64,000 bases of DNA from Streptomyces sp. NBC_00083 (GCF_026343295.1 NZ_JAPELY010000001.1:744001-808000), one strand, 5' to 3'. Positions 1-8,724 are shown, numbered from the stretch's first letter. The notes: generated by a model from the letters alone, not told the origin. Numbers and translations are program-made.

Positions 1-376
1 CGCTCTGCGTCGCGGTGACCTCGGCGATGTTGCTGACCTCGACGGCCTGGATGTCGGCGAGCCCGCTGCCGGAGCCGAGGTGGGTGAGGAGCTGCGGGTA
101 GTAGTTCTCGTTCCGCTCGATCGAGGTTTGCTTGATCTCGATGTCGGGGTGGAGCTTCATGTACGCGTCGTAGAGCCCGGCCTCCTTCAGCCCGAAGGCG
201 CCGAAGACGCCGACGGTCAGGGTGGTCTTCGCGCCACCGCCTCCGCCCCCGCCGGAGGAGCCGCCGGCCGCCGTGTCCTTGCCGTCGTCGGCACAGCCGG
301 CGAGCAGGGCGGTGCCGAGCGCGGCCATGGCGGCGAGGGCCGTGAGGCGTCTGGACATACGTGTACGCGTGCGCAT
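1..376 (-). CDS. cebE: Sugar ABC transporter substrate-binding lipoprotein, 5' part (CebE-like)
   Basis: This is the N-terminal 125 residues of an extracellular solute-binding lipoprotein; the rest runs off the left edge. The signal peptide has twin basic residues, a hydrophobic stretch and a lipobox LLAGC with the lipidated Cys at about residue 28. A Gly/Ser-rich linker follows, then the start of a periplasmic-binding-protein fold. The ATG at 374-376 has a strong GGAGGAA ribosome binding site 5-11 nt upstream. An exact CebR-type operator lies about 90 bp upstream and a LacI repressor gene diverges beyond it. By that context I infer the cellobiose/cellotriose-binding subunit CebE of a CebEFG importer. 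The sugar specificity rests on the operator and on recalled gene order, not on the partial protein. Confidence 0.75.
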   Translation of the reverse strand, partial: MRTRTRMSRRLTALAAMAALGTALLAGCADDGKDTAAGGSSGGGGGGGAKTTLTVGVFGAFGLKEAGLYDAYMKLHPDIEIKQTSIERNENYYPQLLTHLGSGSGLADIQAVEVSNIAEVTATQS

Positions 377-465
377 GTGCTTCCTCCAACTGTCGTCCGG
401 GCCAGGCCGGTTGAGGCGGTCGGCGCGGGCGGAAGGGATGCGAAAGGTGTAGGGACCTACTACTG

Positions 466-479
466 TGGGAGCGCTCCCA
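466..479. promoter_or_regulatory. CebR box (perfect 14-bp palindrome)
   Basis: TGGGAGCGCTCCCA is a perfect palindrome. It equals the consensus I know for CebR, the cellulose-utilisation repressor of Streptomyces that is released by cello-oligosaccharides. It lies between the divergent cebE-like gene (start 376) and cebR (start 611), so it can repress the transporter operon and possibly cebR itself. Confidence 0.85.
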
Positions 480-610
480 GCCGTGATGTGTTGAAGGTTC
501 GCGGCTGTCTGTTGGACTGTCAAGGGACCGCGCAATGACAGGGGATGCCGTTCTCCGTCCGGCCGGGGCTGTTACTTTCACCGTCAGTTGCGCGAGTTGG
601 GGAGGCAGAC

Positions 611-1642
611 GTGACAACAGCTCGCACGGCCAGGGGCCGGAGCGCGGGGCGGCCCACCCTGGAAGAAGTGGCCGCGCGGGCCGGGGTCGGCCGGGGCACG
701 GTGTCCCGGGTGATCAACGGCTCGCCCCGGGTCAGCGAGGAGACCCGCGCCGCCGTCGAGGCCGCCGTCGCCGAACTCGGCTACGTACCGAACCGGGCGG
801 CCCGCGCGCTCGCCGCCAACCGCACCGACGCGATCGCCCTGGTCGTGCCGGAACCCGAGGCCCGCTTCTTCGCCGAGCCGTACTTCTCCGACATCGTGCG
901 CGGGGTGGGGGCGGCCCTGGCCGACACCGACATGCAGCTCCTGCTCACGCTGGTCGGCGGCGACCGCGAACGCCGCAGGCTCGCCCAGTACCTCGCCTCG
1001 CACCGGGTCGACGGCGTGCTGCTGGTCTCGGTCCACGCCGACGACCCACTCCCCGACCTCCTGGAACAGCTCGGCATCCCCGTCGTCATCAGCGGCCGGC
1101 GCAGCGAGGACGAGCCGCTCGCCTCGGTCGACTCCGACAACTTCGAGGGCGCCCGCACCGCCGTCGCCCACCTCGTCGCCCGGGGCCGGCGCACCATAGC
1201 CACGATCGCCGGGCCCCTCGACGTGTACGGCGCCCGCCGCCGCCTGGACGGCTACCGGGCCGCCCTCGCGGAGGCACACCTGGCCGAACTCACCGCGCAC
1301 GGCGACTTCACCGAGGAGGGCGGCCGCCGCGCGATGACCGAACTCCTGGCCCGCGCCCCGCACCTCGACGCGGTCTTCGCCGCATCCGACCTGATGGCCT
1401 CGGGCGCCCGCCAGGTCCTGCGCGAACACGGCCACCGCATCCCCGAGGACACGGCCCTGATCGGCTTCGACGACTCGTCGATAGCCCGCCACATGGACCC
1501 GCCCCTGACGAGCGTGCGCCAGCCGATAGAGGAGATGGGCCGCGCGATGGCCGAACTCCTCCTCGCCGAGATCACCGCCACCGAACCGTCCCGCCCGAGC
1601 CTGATCCTGCCGACGGAACTGGTGGTGCGGGCGTCGTCGTAG
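611..1642 (+). CDS. cebR: LacI-family cellulose-utilisation repressor CebR
   Basis: This 343-residue LacI/GalR regulator has an N-terminal helix-turn-helix at about residues 15-45 (PTLEEVAARAGVGRGTVSRV) and then a periplasmic-binding-type effector domain. I take the GTG at 611 because GGGGAGGCAG precedes it at about 598-606; an ATG 66 nt upstream would only add an unsupported low-complexity leader. The family binds LacI operators as dimers and leaves DNA on binding a sugar, here by inference cellobiose or cellotriose. The adjacent exact CebR box and divergent sugar-binding lipoprotein support the specific name. A strong hairpin terminator follows the stop codon. Confidence 0.85.
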   Translation: MTTARTARGRSAGRPTLEEVAARAGVGRGTVSRVINGSPRVSEETRAAVEAAVAELGYVPNRAARALAANRTDAIALVVPEPEARFFAEPYFSDIVRGVGAALADTDMQLLLTLVGGDRERRRLAQYLASHRVDGVLLVSVHADDPLPDLLEQLGIPVVISGRRSEDEPLASVDSDNFEGARTAVAHLVARGRRTIATIAGPLDVYGARRRLDGYRAALAEAHLAELTAHGDFTEEGGRRAMTELLARAPHLDAVFAASDLMASGARQVLREHGHRIPEDTALIGFDDSSIARHMDPPLTSVRQPIEEMGRAMAELLLAEITATEPSRPSLILPTELVVRASS

Positions 1643-1695
1643 GAGATCCCACTCCGCGCGGAACGCTCTTCGCGGAGTGGGAAGCGCGCACGCGA

Positions 1696-1733
1696 AAGAG
1701 GGCCCGCTCCGTTTTCACGGAGCGGGCCCTCTT
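1696..1733. terminator. Intrinsic terminator between cebR and tRNA-His
   Basis: A perfect 17-bp stem (1696-1712 with 1717-1733) is closed by a TTTC loop. Transcripts from both sides converge here (cebR on +, tRNA-His on -), so it probably works in both directions. Confidence 0.85.
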
Positions 1734-1740
1734 CGTTCAG

Positions 1741-1814
1741 GGTGAGTAACGGGACTCGAACCCGCGACATCCTGGACCACAACCAGGTGCTCTACCATCT
1801 GAGCTATACCCACC
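1741..1814 (-). tRNA. tRNA-His (anticodon GTG)
   Basis: On the minus strand the full cloverleaf can be read: a 7-bp acceptor stem (GTGGGTA with TACTCAC, one G-T pair), a D arm starting TAGCTCAGATGG, an anticodon stem CTGG/CCAG with loop TTGTGGT (anticodon GTG), and a T arm with GGTTCGAGTCC. The histidine-specific extra G at -1 (1814) faces C73 (1741). The 3' CCA is not encoded. No integrase or duplicated 3' end is seen nearby. Confidence 0.95.
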
Positions 1815-1970
1815 ATGCATGACCGGACTGTTGTGGTCTTGGGAAGTCCCTGGGGGCTTCCCTACCGGCCGAGAAAAAGTGTACAGGGTCCGAGAGGGTG
1901 CTCGCGCACATGTTTCGCGGCACTCTCCCGGAGCCCCTGTTCGGGGCGCCGCACGGCGCACCGCGGAGGG

Positions 1971-2573
1971 TTACTCCGCAGGCAGGACGTGCTTTGCCGC
2001 GATGGACTTCGCCGTGTCCGAGTCCGGGCCCGGCTGCGGTACGAAGACCGCCTCGCGGTAGTAGCGGAGCTCCGCGATGGATTCGCGGATGTCCGCCAGC
2101 GCGCGGTGGTTGCCGTTCTTGTCCGGGCTGTTGAAGTAGGCCCGCGGATACCAGCGGCGGGCGAGCTCCTTCACGGAGGACACGTCCACGATCCGGTAGT
2201 GGAGGTGGGACTCCAGGCTCGGCATGTCCCGCAGCAGGAAGCCGCGGTCGGTGCCGACCGAGTTCCCGCACAGCGGCGCCTTGCCCGGCTCCTTGACGTG
2301 TTCCCGTACGTACGCGAGGACCTGCTCCTCGGCGTCGGCCAGCGTGGTGCCGCCGGCCAGCTCGTCGAGGAGCCCGGAGGCGGTGTGCATGGCGCGCACC
2401 ACCTCCGGCATGGTCTCCAGCGCGGCGTCCGGGGGACGGATCACGATGTCCACCCCTTCGCCGAGTACGTTCAGCTCCGAGTCGGTGACCAGTGCGGCCA
2501 CCTCGATGAGTGCGTCGTCCGCCAACGAGAGCCCGGTCATCTCGCAGTCGATCCACACCATGCGGTCGTTCAT
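1971..2573 (-). CDS. orn: Oligoribonuclease
   Basis: This 200-residue DnaQ-like 3'-5' exonuclease starts [15 protein letters not shown], which holds the DEDDh Exo I motif (D-x-E). A YYREAVF-type C-terminal segment also matches the family. It degrades 2-5 nt RNA and pGpG, linking RNA turnover to c-di-GMP. I take the ATG at 2571-2573; an upstream in-frame start would add 17 arginine-rich residues unlike the family. The usual length is about 200. It lies 10 bp downstream of adpA on the same strand, as I recall for ornA next to adpA in other Streptomyces, so the two may share transcripts. Confidence 0.95.
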   Translation of the reverse strand: MNDRMVWIDCEMTGLSLADDALIEVAALVTDSELNVLGEGVDIVIRPPDAALETMPEVVRAMHTASGLLDELAGGTTLADAEEQVLAYVREHVKEPGKAPLCGNSVGTDRGFLLRDMPSLESHLHYRIVDVSSVKELARRWYPRAYFNSPDKNGNHRALADIRESIAELRYYREAVFVPQPGPDSDTAKSIAAKHVLPAE

Positions 2574-2583
2574 GCGTCTCACC

Positions 2584-3831
2584 CTACGGGGCGCTCCGCT
2601 GGCCGGGCAGACTCGGACGGCCACCGGTGTACCCGGAGGCGTACAGATCGGAGCCGGGCTTCCCCGGCTCCGGCACCGTGTGCGACGCGGAGGGACCCAT
2701 CACCGCACTGGCCGCCGCCGTCCGCCTGACCTGGGGGAGCGCCTGGGACGGCACGGTCTCCGGCACCGGAGCGGGCATCGGCACCGCGACGGGACCCGCA
2801 CTGGGTTCCGGCTGCGGACGCCGCGCCCGGTAGGCCGCCCGGTAGGAGGCCGGGGACGAGCCGAGCTGACGGCGGAAGTGCCCGCGCAGCGCGACGGGGG
2901 AGCGGAAGCCGCAGCGGCCCGCCACCTCGTCCACCGAGTAGTCGGACGTCTCCAGCAGGCGCTGGGCCTGCAGGACCCGCTGGGTGATCAGCCACTGGAG
3001 GGGGGCCGACCCGGTCAGCGAGCGGAAACGACGGTCGAAGGTGCGGCGGCTCATGTACGCCCGCGCGGCCAGGGTCTCCACGTCGAACTGCTCGTGGAGG
3101 TGCTCCAGCGCCCAGGCGACGACCTCGGCCAGCGGGTCGGAGCCGATCTCCTCAGGTAAAGACCTGTCGAGATAGCGCTCCTGTCCGCCGCTCCGGCGGG
3201 GCGGCACGACGAGTCTGCGGGCCAGCGCGCCGGCCGCCTCACTGCCGTGGTCCGTCCGCACGATGTGGAGACAGAGATCGATTCCGGCCGCGGTCCCGGC
3301 CGAGGTGAGGACGTCCCCGTCGTCGACGAAGAGCTCCCTCGGGTCCACATGGACCGATGGGTACCGCTTGGCCAGTGTCGGCGCGTACATCCAGTGCGTC
3401 GTCGCCGGGCGGCCGTCGAGCAGACCGGCCGCGGCGAGCACGAACGCGCCGGTGCACAGCCCGACGATCCTTGCCCCTTCCTCGTGTGCCCGGCGCAGCG
3501 CTTCGAGCGCGGCGGCGGGGGGCGGCGAGGTGATGGAACGCCACGCGGGCACCACCACTGTTCCCGCCCTGCTGATCGCCTCCAGGCCGTAGGGCGCGGT
3601 GAGTTCGAGTCCCCCTGTGGTCCGCAGGGGTCCTTCCTCACCGGCGCACACCAGCAGGCGGTAACGCGGTACTCCCGCGTCCTGACGGTCGATGCCGAAC
3701 ACGGAGAGCGGAATGGAACTTTCGAAGATGGGGCCGCCACTGAACAGCAGCACGGCGACGACTTCCCGGCGTCGGCGGCCGGCCAGCTTCCTTGCGGTCT
3801 CCGGTGATGCGGCAGCGGAGTCCTGGCTCAT
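2584..3831 (-). CDS. adpA: AdpA (BldH), AraC-family developmental master regulator
   Basis: The 415-residue protein has an N-terminal DJ-1/PfpI-like dimerisation domain (about 23-195, with GLCTGAF around Cys126) and a C-terminal AraC/XylS domain with two helix-turn-helices (about 249-270 and 298-321). A Pro/Ala-rich tail follows. AdpA switches on aerial growth and antibiotic genes. The key sequence sign is codon 225, which is TTA (3157-3159 read on the minus strand). It lies in the linker between the two domains, so translation should depend on the bldA tRNA-Leu(UAA), as known for AdpA orthologues. The protein is slightly longer than the ~400 residues typical of the family, mainly in the tail. 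Confidence 0.95.
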   Translation of the reverse strand: MSQDSAAASPETARKLAGRRRREVVAVLLFSGGPIFESSIPLSVFGIDRQDAGVPRYRLLVCAGEEGPLRTTGGLELTAPYGLEAISRAGTVVVPAWRSITSPPPAAALEALRRAHEEGARIVGLCTGAFVLAAAGLLDGRPATTHWMYAPTLAKRYPSVHVDPRELFVDDGDVLTSAGTAAGIDLCLHIVRTDHGSEAAGALARRLVVPPRRSGGQERYLDRSLPEEIGSDPLAEVVAWALEHLHEQFDVETLAARAYMSRRTFDRRFRSLTGSAPLQWLITQRVLQAQRLLETSDYSVDEVAGRCGFRSPVALRGHFRRQLGSSPASYRAAYRARRPQPEPSAGPVAVPMPAPVPETVPSQALPQVRRTAAASAVMGPSASHTVPEPGKPGSDLYASGYTGGRPSLPGQRSAP

Positions 3832-3925
3832 GGCGCTAAGCCCCCCTCGGTGTTCGCGGCTCCCCGTTCTTGTCGGGCTTGTCGCTCCTGCACTTTTCCC
3901 CTCGGTTTTGCACGAGTCCCCAGCC

Positions 3926-3944
3926 TTCGATACGCAAGATCGAA
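3926..3944. promoter_or_regulatory. Inverted repeat in the long adpA upstream region
   Basis: The 386-bp gap 3832-4217 holds no gene that I can support. About 95 bp upstream of the adpA start it contains TTCGAT-N7-ATCGAA, a perfect 6-bp inverted repeat in locally less GC-rich DNA. It could be a regulator site for adpA or part of its leader. The assignment is by position only. Confidence 0.3.
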
Positions 3945-4217
3945 TCTACTGCGTCCCGCGGTGCCGGCGTGACAAATCCGGCACCCAGCGCTATGTCGAC
4001 AAGGCAACTTGGCGCGAAGCTTTCGATCACGAGCGTTTCACTCGTGAGCCCCGTAGGGGAAGTGCGCCTGCTGGGGATGGCCCGTACCCGTAGGGTGCCG
4101 GAGCCCGCATGAACCCTTTCTTCCCTGGTGGCAAGGGGGTTGGCAGGCCATTCGGCCAAGCGATCCGACACCCGGGGAAGTTGGCCGAAAACAGATGGGT
4201 CCAGTTGTGCGATCGGC

Positions 4218-4541
4218 TCACCCTTCGGGTGTACAGCTCCCTCCGTGACGCCCTCCGCGCTGCCCCGCGGGGGCCGCTCGGCCCCGTCGACTCCGCGCCA
4301 CAACCGACCGCAGTGCCCGTTCTTCGGCGGCCGCCCGCTCGGAGTGCCGCAAGAGCAGGCGGCACACGGCCGTCACGGCCGTGAGGCCCGCCGCGGAACC
4401 GGCCGCGCCGGCGAACGAGGACCCGTAGACGACGAGCACCACGGGCACGAGCAGACAGCTGAACACCGCCCAGCGCACGACGTCCCCCGCCGGATCGCCG
4501 GAGGGACCTGTGGAGGCGGACCATACTTGTTCTGCGTTCAC
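4218..4541 (-). CDS. Small conserved membrane protein upstream of adpA
   Basis: This predicted 107-residue protein has one clear hydrophobic segment (VVRWAVFSCLLVPVVLVVYG), a second weaker one (AAGLTAVTAVCRLLL) and a basic, Arg-rich C-terminus, so it is probably an inner-membrane protein with two helices. I chose the GTG at 4539-4541 (VNAEQVW...). An in-frame start at 4721 would add 60 Pro/Arg-rich residues that look non-coding. Neither start has a convincing ribosome binding site. I recall a small hypothetical gene in this position next to adpA in other Streptomyces. No function can be assigned. Confidence 0.6.
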   Translation of the reverse strand: MNAEQVWSASTGPSGDPAGDVVRWAVFSCLLVPVVLVVYGSSFAGAAGSAAGLTAVTAVCRLLLRHSERAAAEERALRSVVARSRRGRAAPAGQRGGRHGGSCTPEG

Positions 4542-4747
4542 GGACCGGTTGGTACGTACGGTTTCAGCCGCGAGCGGCGGTCCCGGCGCCCGGTGGCGGG
4601 AGCCGGCCGGAGCGGCGGGGGCGGACGGGTGGGCGACCGGGGGAGGGGGCACGAGGGGGTGCTTCCTTGATCGGGATCGGGGTGATCGCGTGGCTAACGC
4701 GGAAGCGCCCGCTCCGGTCACTGGAAGATCATCAATATGGAGGCTTC

Positions 4748-4791
4748 GTCAGGCCGTGGTCAGGCCGTCCGCCAGGCCGTCGTCAGGCCGT
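4748..4791 (+). repeat. Four short direct repeats CAGGCCGT
   Basis: The octamer CAGGCCGT occurs four times in 44 bp, three times as GTCAGGCCGT. It lies in the gene-poor stretch 4542-5117 between the small membrane protein and the universal stress protein. Function is unknown; it may be simple slippage. Confidence 0.6.
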
Positions 4792-4983
4792 CACCAGGGC
4801 GCCGGAGGGGGTGCCGGCGGGCGGCGCGGAACCGGCCGGGGCCGGGGTCCCGGGCGGCCCGGGGGGCCGTGCGGGGGACGGCTGTACAGGGCACCGAGCA
4901 TTGCCATCCGGGGCCGCCTCGTGCATGCTCCCGGGGAACACCGAGTCGGTTCGGCGGCTCTGGGCAGGAGAGGAGTGTCGCCG

Positions 4984-4998
4984 TACCCTTGGGGGTAT
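4984..4998. promoter_or_regulatory. CsoR-box-like palindrome upstream of the stress protein
   Basis: TACCCTTGGGGGTAT resembles the copper-regulator box at 50836-50852 (ATACCCCTAGGGGGTAT): C-rich and G-rich halves flanked by TA. It lies about 120 bp upstream of the universal stress protein start. The resemblance could be chance. Confidence 0.25.
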
Positions 4999-5117
4999 GG
5001 GGTTGGGAAGATGATTCCCGGACACGGCTCCCCCCGGACACAGCTACGCCGCCGACTCGTTGTTGCTCACCAGTCCCCGCTGTCCCTCGACTGAGGACCT
5101 CTTTCGCCGAGACACCC

Positions 5118-5639
5118 ATGGCCGGTCACGAATTCTCCGAACCCGCGGACCGCAAGCAGGTAGCCGACCCCACGTCGGACCTCCAAGCGGCGACAGAACC
5201 ACGTCATTCCTGCGATCCCGCGTTCCGTCACGGCGTCGTCGTCGGCTTCGACGGCTCGACCTCCAGTGAGCGGGCCCTCGCCTACGCCATCGGCATGGCC
5301 AAGCGCTCCGGCTCCGGGCTGATCATCGTGCACGTGGCCAACCGGCTGCCCACCACGGTGTGGGCCGGCTGCGAGCCGCCGGTCTTCGTGGATGTACCGG
5401 ACCACCGCACCGAGGTCCTCGGCCTCGAACTCGCCTGTGCCGACTACCTCGCCGAGGTCCCCTGGATCCTGGTCGAGCGCGGTGGCGACATCTGCCACGA
5501 ACTGGAAGAAGTCGGGCGCGAGTACGCGGCGGACGCGATCGTCGTCGGCTCCACGCACGGCCTCGTCGGGCGGATCTTCGGCTCCGTGGCGGGCCGCCTC
5601 GCGCGCCGGGCGCAGCGCCCCGTCGTCGTCATCCCGTAA
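5118..5639 (+). CDS. Universal stress protein (UspA family)
   Basis: The 173-residue protein has one Usp domain after an N-terminal extension of about 40 residues. The domain opens with VVVGFDGSTSSERALAYA. It ends with the ATP-binding motif G-x2-G-x9-G-S/T (GSTHGLVGRIFGSVAGRLARR, trimmed here) and the terminal VVVIP strand. The ATG at 5118 is chosen because homology starts soon after; upstream in-frame DNA reads as Arg/Pro-rich noise. Members of this family bind ATP and act in stress or dormancy responses, with no known catalytic reaction for most. It is probably monocistronic. Confidence 0.85.
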   Translation: MAGHEFSEPADRKQVADPTSDLQAATEPRHSCDPAFRHGVVVGFDGSTSSERALAYAIGMAKRSGSGLIIVHVANRLPTTVWAGCEPPVFVDVPDHRTEVLGLELACADYLAEVPWILVERGGDICHELEEVGREYAADAIVVGSTHGLVGRIFGSVAGRLARRAQRPVVVIP

Positions 5640-5804
5640 TCACACGGTGTCCCGGTCGAGACCGGCGCCGGGTTAGGCTGACGCGACGTCAACTCCCTTG
5701 CTCCGTGGCCGAATCTACCCATGCGTAGGGGTGGATTGTGTGCTTGTGAAGGGTAAATAAGGGTCGCTGGGAAGCAGCACAAGCGCACCTGAAGGGAGCC
5801 CGCC

Positions 5805-6374
5805 GTGGACAATGAAGTTCCCGCGGGAAGCATCACTTCCACCCTCGGCCACCTCGCACTCGGCCTCACCCTGCTGGCCTTCGGCATAGGCAACACGCGC
5901 GTCGTCCACGGCGTGACGGTGGCCGACTCGGTCTCCGTCGCCACCTACGTCGGCGGCATCGGCCTGTTCGTCCTCGGCGTCCTCGCCTTCCGCGACCAGG
6001 ACGCGTTCACCGGCACCGCCTTCGCCGGCCTCGGTGCCTTCTGGTTCACCTGGGCGGCCGGGGCCGACACCAAGTTCTCGGCCAACGCGGCCGGCCTCTT
6101 CCTCGTCCTGTTCGCGCTGCTCGCGCTGAGCCTCGCCGCGGGCTCGACGGGCGCCGGGATCTTCCGGCAGGGCACGTACGGACTGCTCTTCCTGGCCCTG
6201 GTGCTCCTGGCGATCGGCCAGTTCGCGGGGAGTTCGTCGCTCGGCAAGGTGGCCGGCTGGGTCGCCGCGGTCGCGGGCGCCGTGGCCTGGTACGGAGCGA
6301 CGGCCGCGCTCGCCAAGTGGCCGACCGCCATGCCGCGACGTGCCGCCGGCCGGGGGGTGACGGCCACCGGCTGA
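5805..6374 (+). CDS. GPR1/FUN34/YaaH-family acetate/succinate transporter
   Basis: This 189-residue hydrophobic protein has six predicted membrane helices. The N-terminal segment STLGHLALGLTLLAFGIGN and the FWFTWAAG stretch are typical of the acetate uptake transporter family (SatP/YaaH). The GTG at 5805 is preceded by GAAGGGAG. The family imports acetate or succinate by proton coupling. It faces glmS tail to tail, with a shared terminator between them. Confidence 0.85.
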   Translation: MDNEVPAGSITSTLGHLALGLTLLAFGIGNTRVVHGVTVADSVSVATYVGGIGLFVLGVLAFRDQDAFTGTAFAGLGAFWFTWAAGADTKFSANAAGLFLVLFALLALSLAAGSTGAGIFRQGTYGLLFLALVLLAIGQFAGSSSLGKVAGWVAAVAGAVAWYGATAALAKWPTAMPRRAAGRGVTATG

Positions 6375-6418
6375 CCGGCCGCTGCGTGCCGGTGCCGTGG
6401 GCAGCACGGGCACGCACG

Positions 6419-6452
6419 AGGGCGACCCCCGCCGAGGGGCAGGGGTCGCCCT
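6419..6452. terminator. Bidirectional terminator between yaaH-like gene and glmS
   Basis: The 11-bp arms AGGGCGACCCC (6419-6429) and GGGGTCGCCCT (6442-6452) are followed on the plus strand by TTTTCC. It lies between two convergent genes. Confidence 0.8.
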
Positions 6453-6508
6453 TTTCCGTGCGTACGGCGCGTGCGGCGGCTCATCGGGCCGCGCGCGCCG
6501 CGTACGGG

Positions 6509-8326
6509 CTACTCGACCGTGACCGACTTCGCCAGGTTGCGCGGCTTGTCGATGTCGCGGCCCATCGCCAACGCCGTGTGGTACGCGAAGAGTTGGAGCG
6601 GGATGCCCATGAGGATCGGGTCGAGCTCGTCCTCGTTCTTCGGCACGACGATGGTGTGGTCGGCCTTCTCCTGGTTCTGGTGCGCGACCGCGAGGATCCG
6701 GCCGCTGCGGGCCTTGATCTCCTCCAGGGCGGCGCGGTTCTTCTCCAGGAGGTCGTCGTCGGGGACGATCGCGACCGTGGGGAGCGCCGGCTCGATCAGG
6801 GCGAGCGGGCCGTGCTTCAGCTCGGAGGCCGGGTAGGCCTCGGCGTGGATGTAGGAGATCTCCTTGAGCTTCAAGGAGGCCTCCAGGGCGACCGGGTAGC
6901 CGCGAACGCGCCCGATGAACATCATCGACTGGGCGCCCGCGTACTCCTGGGCCAGCTTCTCGATCTCCGGCTCCATGGCCAGGATCTCCTCGATCTGGCC
7001 GGGCAGCTTGCGCAGGCCCTCGATGATCCGCTTGCCGTCGGCGACCGACAGATCACGGATGCGGCCGAGGTGCAGGGCGAGCAGCGCGAAGGCGACGACC
7101 GTGTTGGTGAAGCACTTGGTGGAGACGACGCAGACCTCGGGGCCGGCGTGCACGTAGGTGCCGCCGTCCGCCTCGCGGGCGATCGCCGAGCCGACCACGT
7201 TCACGACGCCGAGGACGCGGGCGCCCTTGCGCTTGAGCTCCTGCACCGCCGCGAGCACGTCGTACGTCTCACCGGACTGCGAGACCGCGATGTACAGGGT
7301 GTCGGGGTCCACGACCGGGTTGCGGTAGCGGAACTCGGACGCCGGCTCGGCGTCCGCGGGGATGCGGGCCAGCTCCTCGATGAGGCCGGCGCCGATCATG
7401 CCCGCGTGGTACGAGGTGCCGCAGCCGAGGATCTTGATGCGGCGCACACCGCGGGCCTCGCGGGCGTCCAGGTTCAGGCCACCGAGGTGCACGGTGGAGA
7501 AGCGGTCGTCGATGCGGCCGCGCAGGACACGGTCGACGGCCTCGGCCTGCTCGCTCATCTCCTTGTGCATGTACGTGTCGTGGCCGCCCATGTCGAAGGA
7601 GGCGGCCTCCCACTCGACGGTCTCGGGGGTGGCGTTGGTGACCGTGCCCGACGTCGTGTACGTCCGGAAGTCGTCGGCCTTCAGGGTCGCCATCTCGCCG
7701 TCGTTGAGGGTGACGACCTGGCGGGTGTGGGCGATCAGGGCGGCCACGTCGGAGGCGACGAGCATCTCCTTCTCGCCGATGCCGAGGATGACCGGGGAAC
7801 CGTTGCGGGCGACCACGATGCGGTCGGCGAAGTCGGCGTGCATCACGGCGATGCCGTAGGTGCCCTCGATGACCTTGAGCGCCTCGCGGACCTTCTCCTC
7901 CAGGGAGTCGGCCTGGGAGCGGGCGATCAGGTGGGTGATGACCTCGGTGTCGGTCTCGGAGGCGAAGACGACGCCCTCGGCCTCCAGCTTGCCGCGCAGG
8001 TCGGCGGCGTTGTCCACGATGCCGTTGTGGACGACGGCGACCTTGTTCTCGGGGTCGAGGTGCGGGTGCGAGTTCACGTCGGACGGGGCGCCGTGGGTGG
8101 CCCACCGGGTGTGGGCGATGCCCGTGGTGCCGGCGAAGCGCTTGGGGACGCGGGCCTCCAGGTCGCGGACACGGCCCTTGGCCTTGACCATCTTCAGCGC
8201 CCCGGACTTGGGGGTGTTGACGACCATGCCCGCGGAGTCGTAACCCCGGTACTCCAGCCGCGCCAGGCCTTCCAGCAGCAGCGGAGCGACATCACGCTTA
8301 CCGATATAACCGACGATTCCGCACAT
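6509..8326 (-). CDS. glmS: Glutamine-fructose-6-phosphate aminotransferase (isomerising)
   Basis: The 605-residue GlmS makes glucosamine-6-phosphate from fructose-6-phosphate and glutamine, the entry step to UDP-GlcNAc and peptidoglycan. It begins MCGIVGYIG, with Cys2 as the class II glutamine amidotransferase nucleophile. Two SIS domains follow (roughly 285-415 and 455-590), and the protein ends in KSVTVE, typical of the family. Length is normal. By recalled gene order it corresponds to the second glmS of Streptomyces, next to hex. It lies 53 bp downstream of a small same-strand gene and is probably in an operon with it. A DasR-like site upstream suggests control by amino-sugar status. Confidence 0.95.
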   Translation of the reverse strand: MCGIVGYIGKRDVAPLLLEGLARLEYRGYDSAGMVVNTPKSGALKMVKAKGRVRDLEARVPKRFAGTTGIAHTRWATHGAPSDVNSHPHLDPENKVAVVHNGIVDNAADLRGKLEAEGVVFASETDTEVITHLIARSQADSLEEKVREALKVIEGTYGIAVMHADFADRIVVARNGSPVILGIGEKEMLVASDVAALIAHTRQVVTLNDGEMATLKADDFRTYTTSGTVTNATPETVEWEAASFDMGGHDTYMHKEMSEQAEAVDRVLRGRIDDRFSTVHLGGLNLDAREARGVRRIKILGCGTSYHAGMIGAGLIEELARIPADAEPASEFRYRNPVVDPDTLYIAVSQSGETYDVLAAVQELKRKGARVLGVVNVVGSAIAREADGGTYVHAGPEVCVVSTKCFTNTVVAFALLALHLGRIRDLSVADGKRIIEGLRKLPGQIEEILAMEPEIEKLAQEYAGAQSMMFIGRVRGYPVALEASLKLKEISYIHAEAYPASELKHGPLALIEPALPTVAIVPDDDLLEKNRAALEEIKARSGRILAVAHQNQEKADHTIVVPKNEDELDPILMGIPLQLFAYHTALAMGRDIDKPRNLAKSVTVE

Positions 8327-8379
8327 AGAGTCTCTGCCCCTCCATCGACGTACAAAGTTCCGGTGTGCCCGGCCGTGCC

Positions 8380-8661
8380 TCAGCCGTAGACGATGCGGCG
8401 CAGCTGCCGGAGCGAGAGCTCCGGTGGCGCCACGGCGCGGTGCGGCAGCTCGGCCGCGATCCGTTCGAAGATCTCCGTGTTCACCGCGCCACCGGACTGC
8501 AGTTCACGGTGGCGCCGGCGGACGAACTCCTCGCACGTTTCGTCGAAGTACGCCAGCACATCGAGAACCACCCGGGCCGCTTCACCGCGCGGAAGCGCGG
8601 TGCTGCGCACCAGATGATCTACGAGGTCGTCGTGGGACGACGGGCTGCGGCGTTCGAGCAC
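8380..8661 (-). CDS. Conserved actinobacterial small protein upstream of glmS
   Basis: This 93-residue, largely alpha-helical, charged protein has no membrane segment and no motif that I can name. It starts at the GTG 8659-8661 (VLERRSPSSHDDLVDHLV) and ends LRQLRRIVYG. It directly precedes glmS on the same strand, and I recall a small hypothetical gene in this position in S. coelicolor. Co-transcription with glmS is likely. The start is uncertain, because no clear ribosome binding site is visible. Confidence 0.65.
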   Translation of the reverse strand: MLERRSPSSHDDLVDHLVRSTALPRGEAARVVLDVLAYFDETCEEFVRRRHRELQSGGAVNTEIFERIAAELPHRAVAPPELSLRQLRRIVYG

Positions 8662-8696
8662 CCGTCGATATTGCGGGCTATCGGGGTCGTACGCAA

Positions 8697-8724
8697 GAAT
8701 CCTGCCCGATTTCGGGCAGGATTC
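8697..8724. terminator. Perfect 13-bp hairpin upstream of the glmS operon
   Basis: GAATCCTGCCCGA (8697-8709) pairs with TCGGGCAGGATTC (8712-8724) over 2 nt. It lacks a good T-run. Reading the minus strand, it follows the stop of the DUF4429 gene by about 70 bp and precedes the start at 8661 by 36 bp. It could end the upstream transcript, or it could act as a leader hairpin or operator. Confidence 0.55.

Noticed and set aside
1741..1814. tRNA-His as an integration site for a mobile element
   Set aside because: No duplicated tRNA 3' end, integrase or foreign gene block is found on either side; the neighbours are core genes.
6317..8389. Very long open frame antisense to glmS
   Set aside because: It mirrors the codon bias of glmS, has Val/Asp/Gly/Leu-rich content without domains, and lacks a ribosome binding site. 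Such antisense frames are normal in 70% GC DNA.
6509..8700. glmS ribozyme or riboswitch upstream of glmS
   Set aside because: The glmS ribozyme belongs to Firmicutes-type leaders. The 53-bp gap before glmS is too short, and the only upstream structure is a simple hairpin and a dre-like site.
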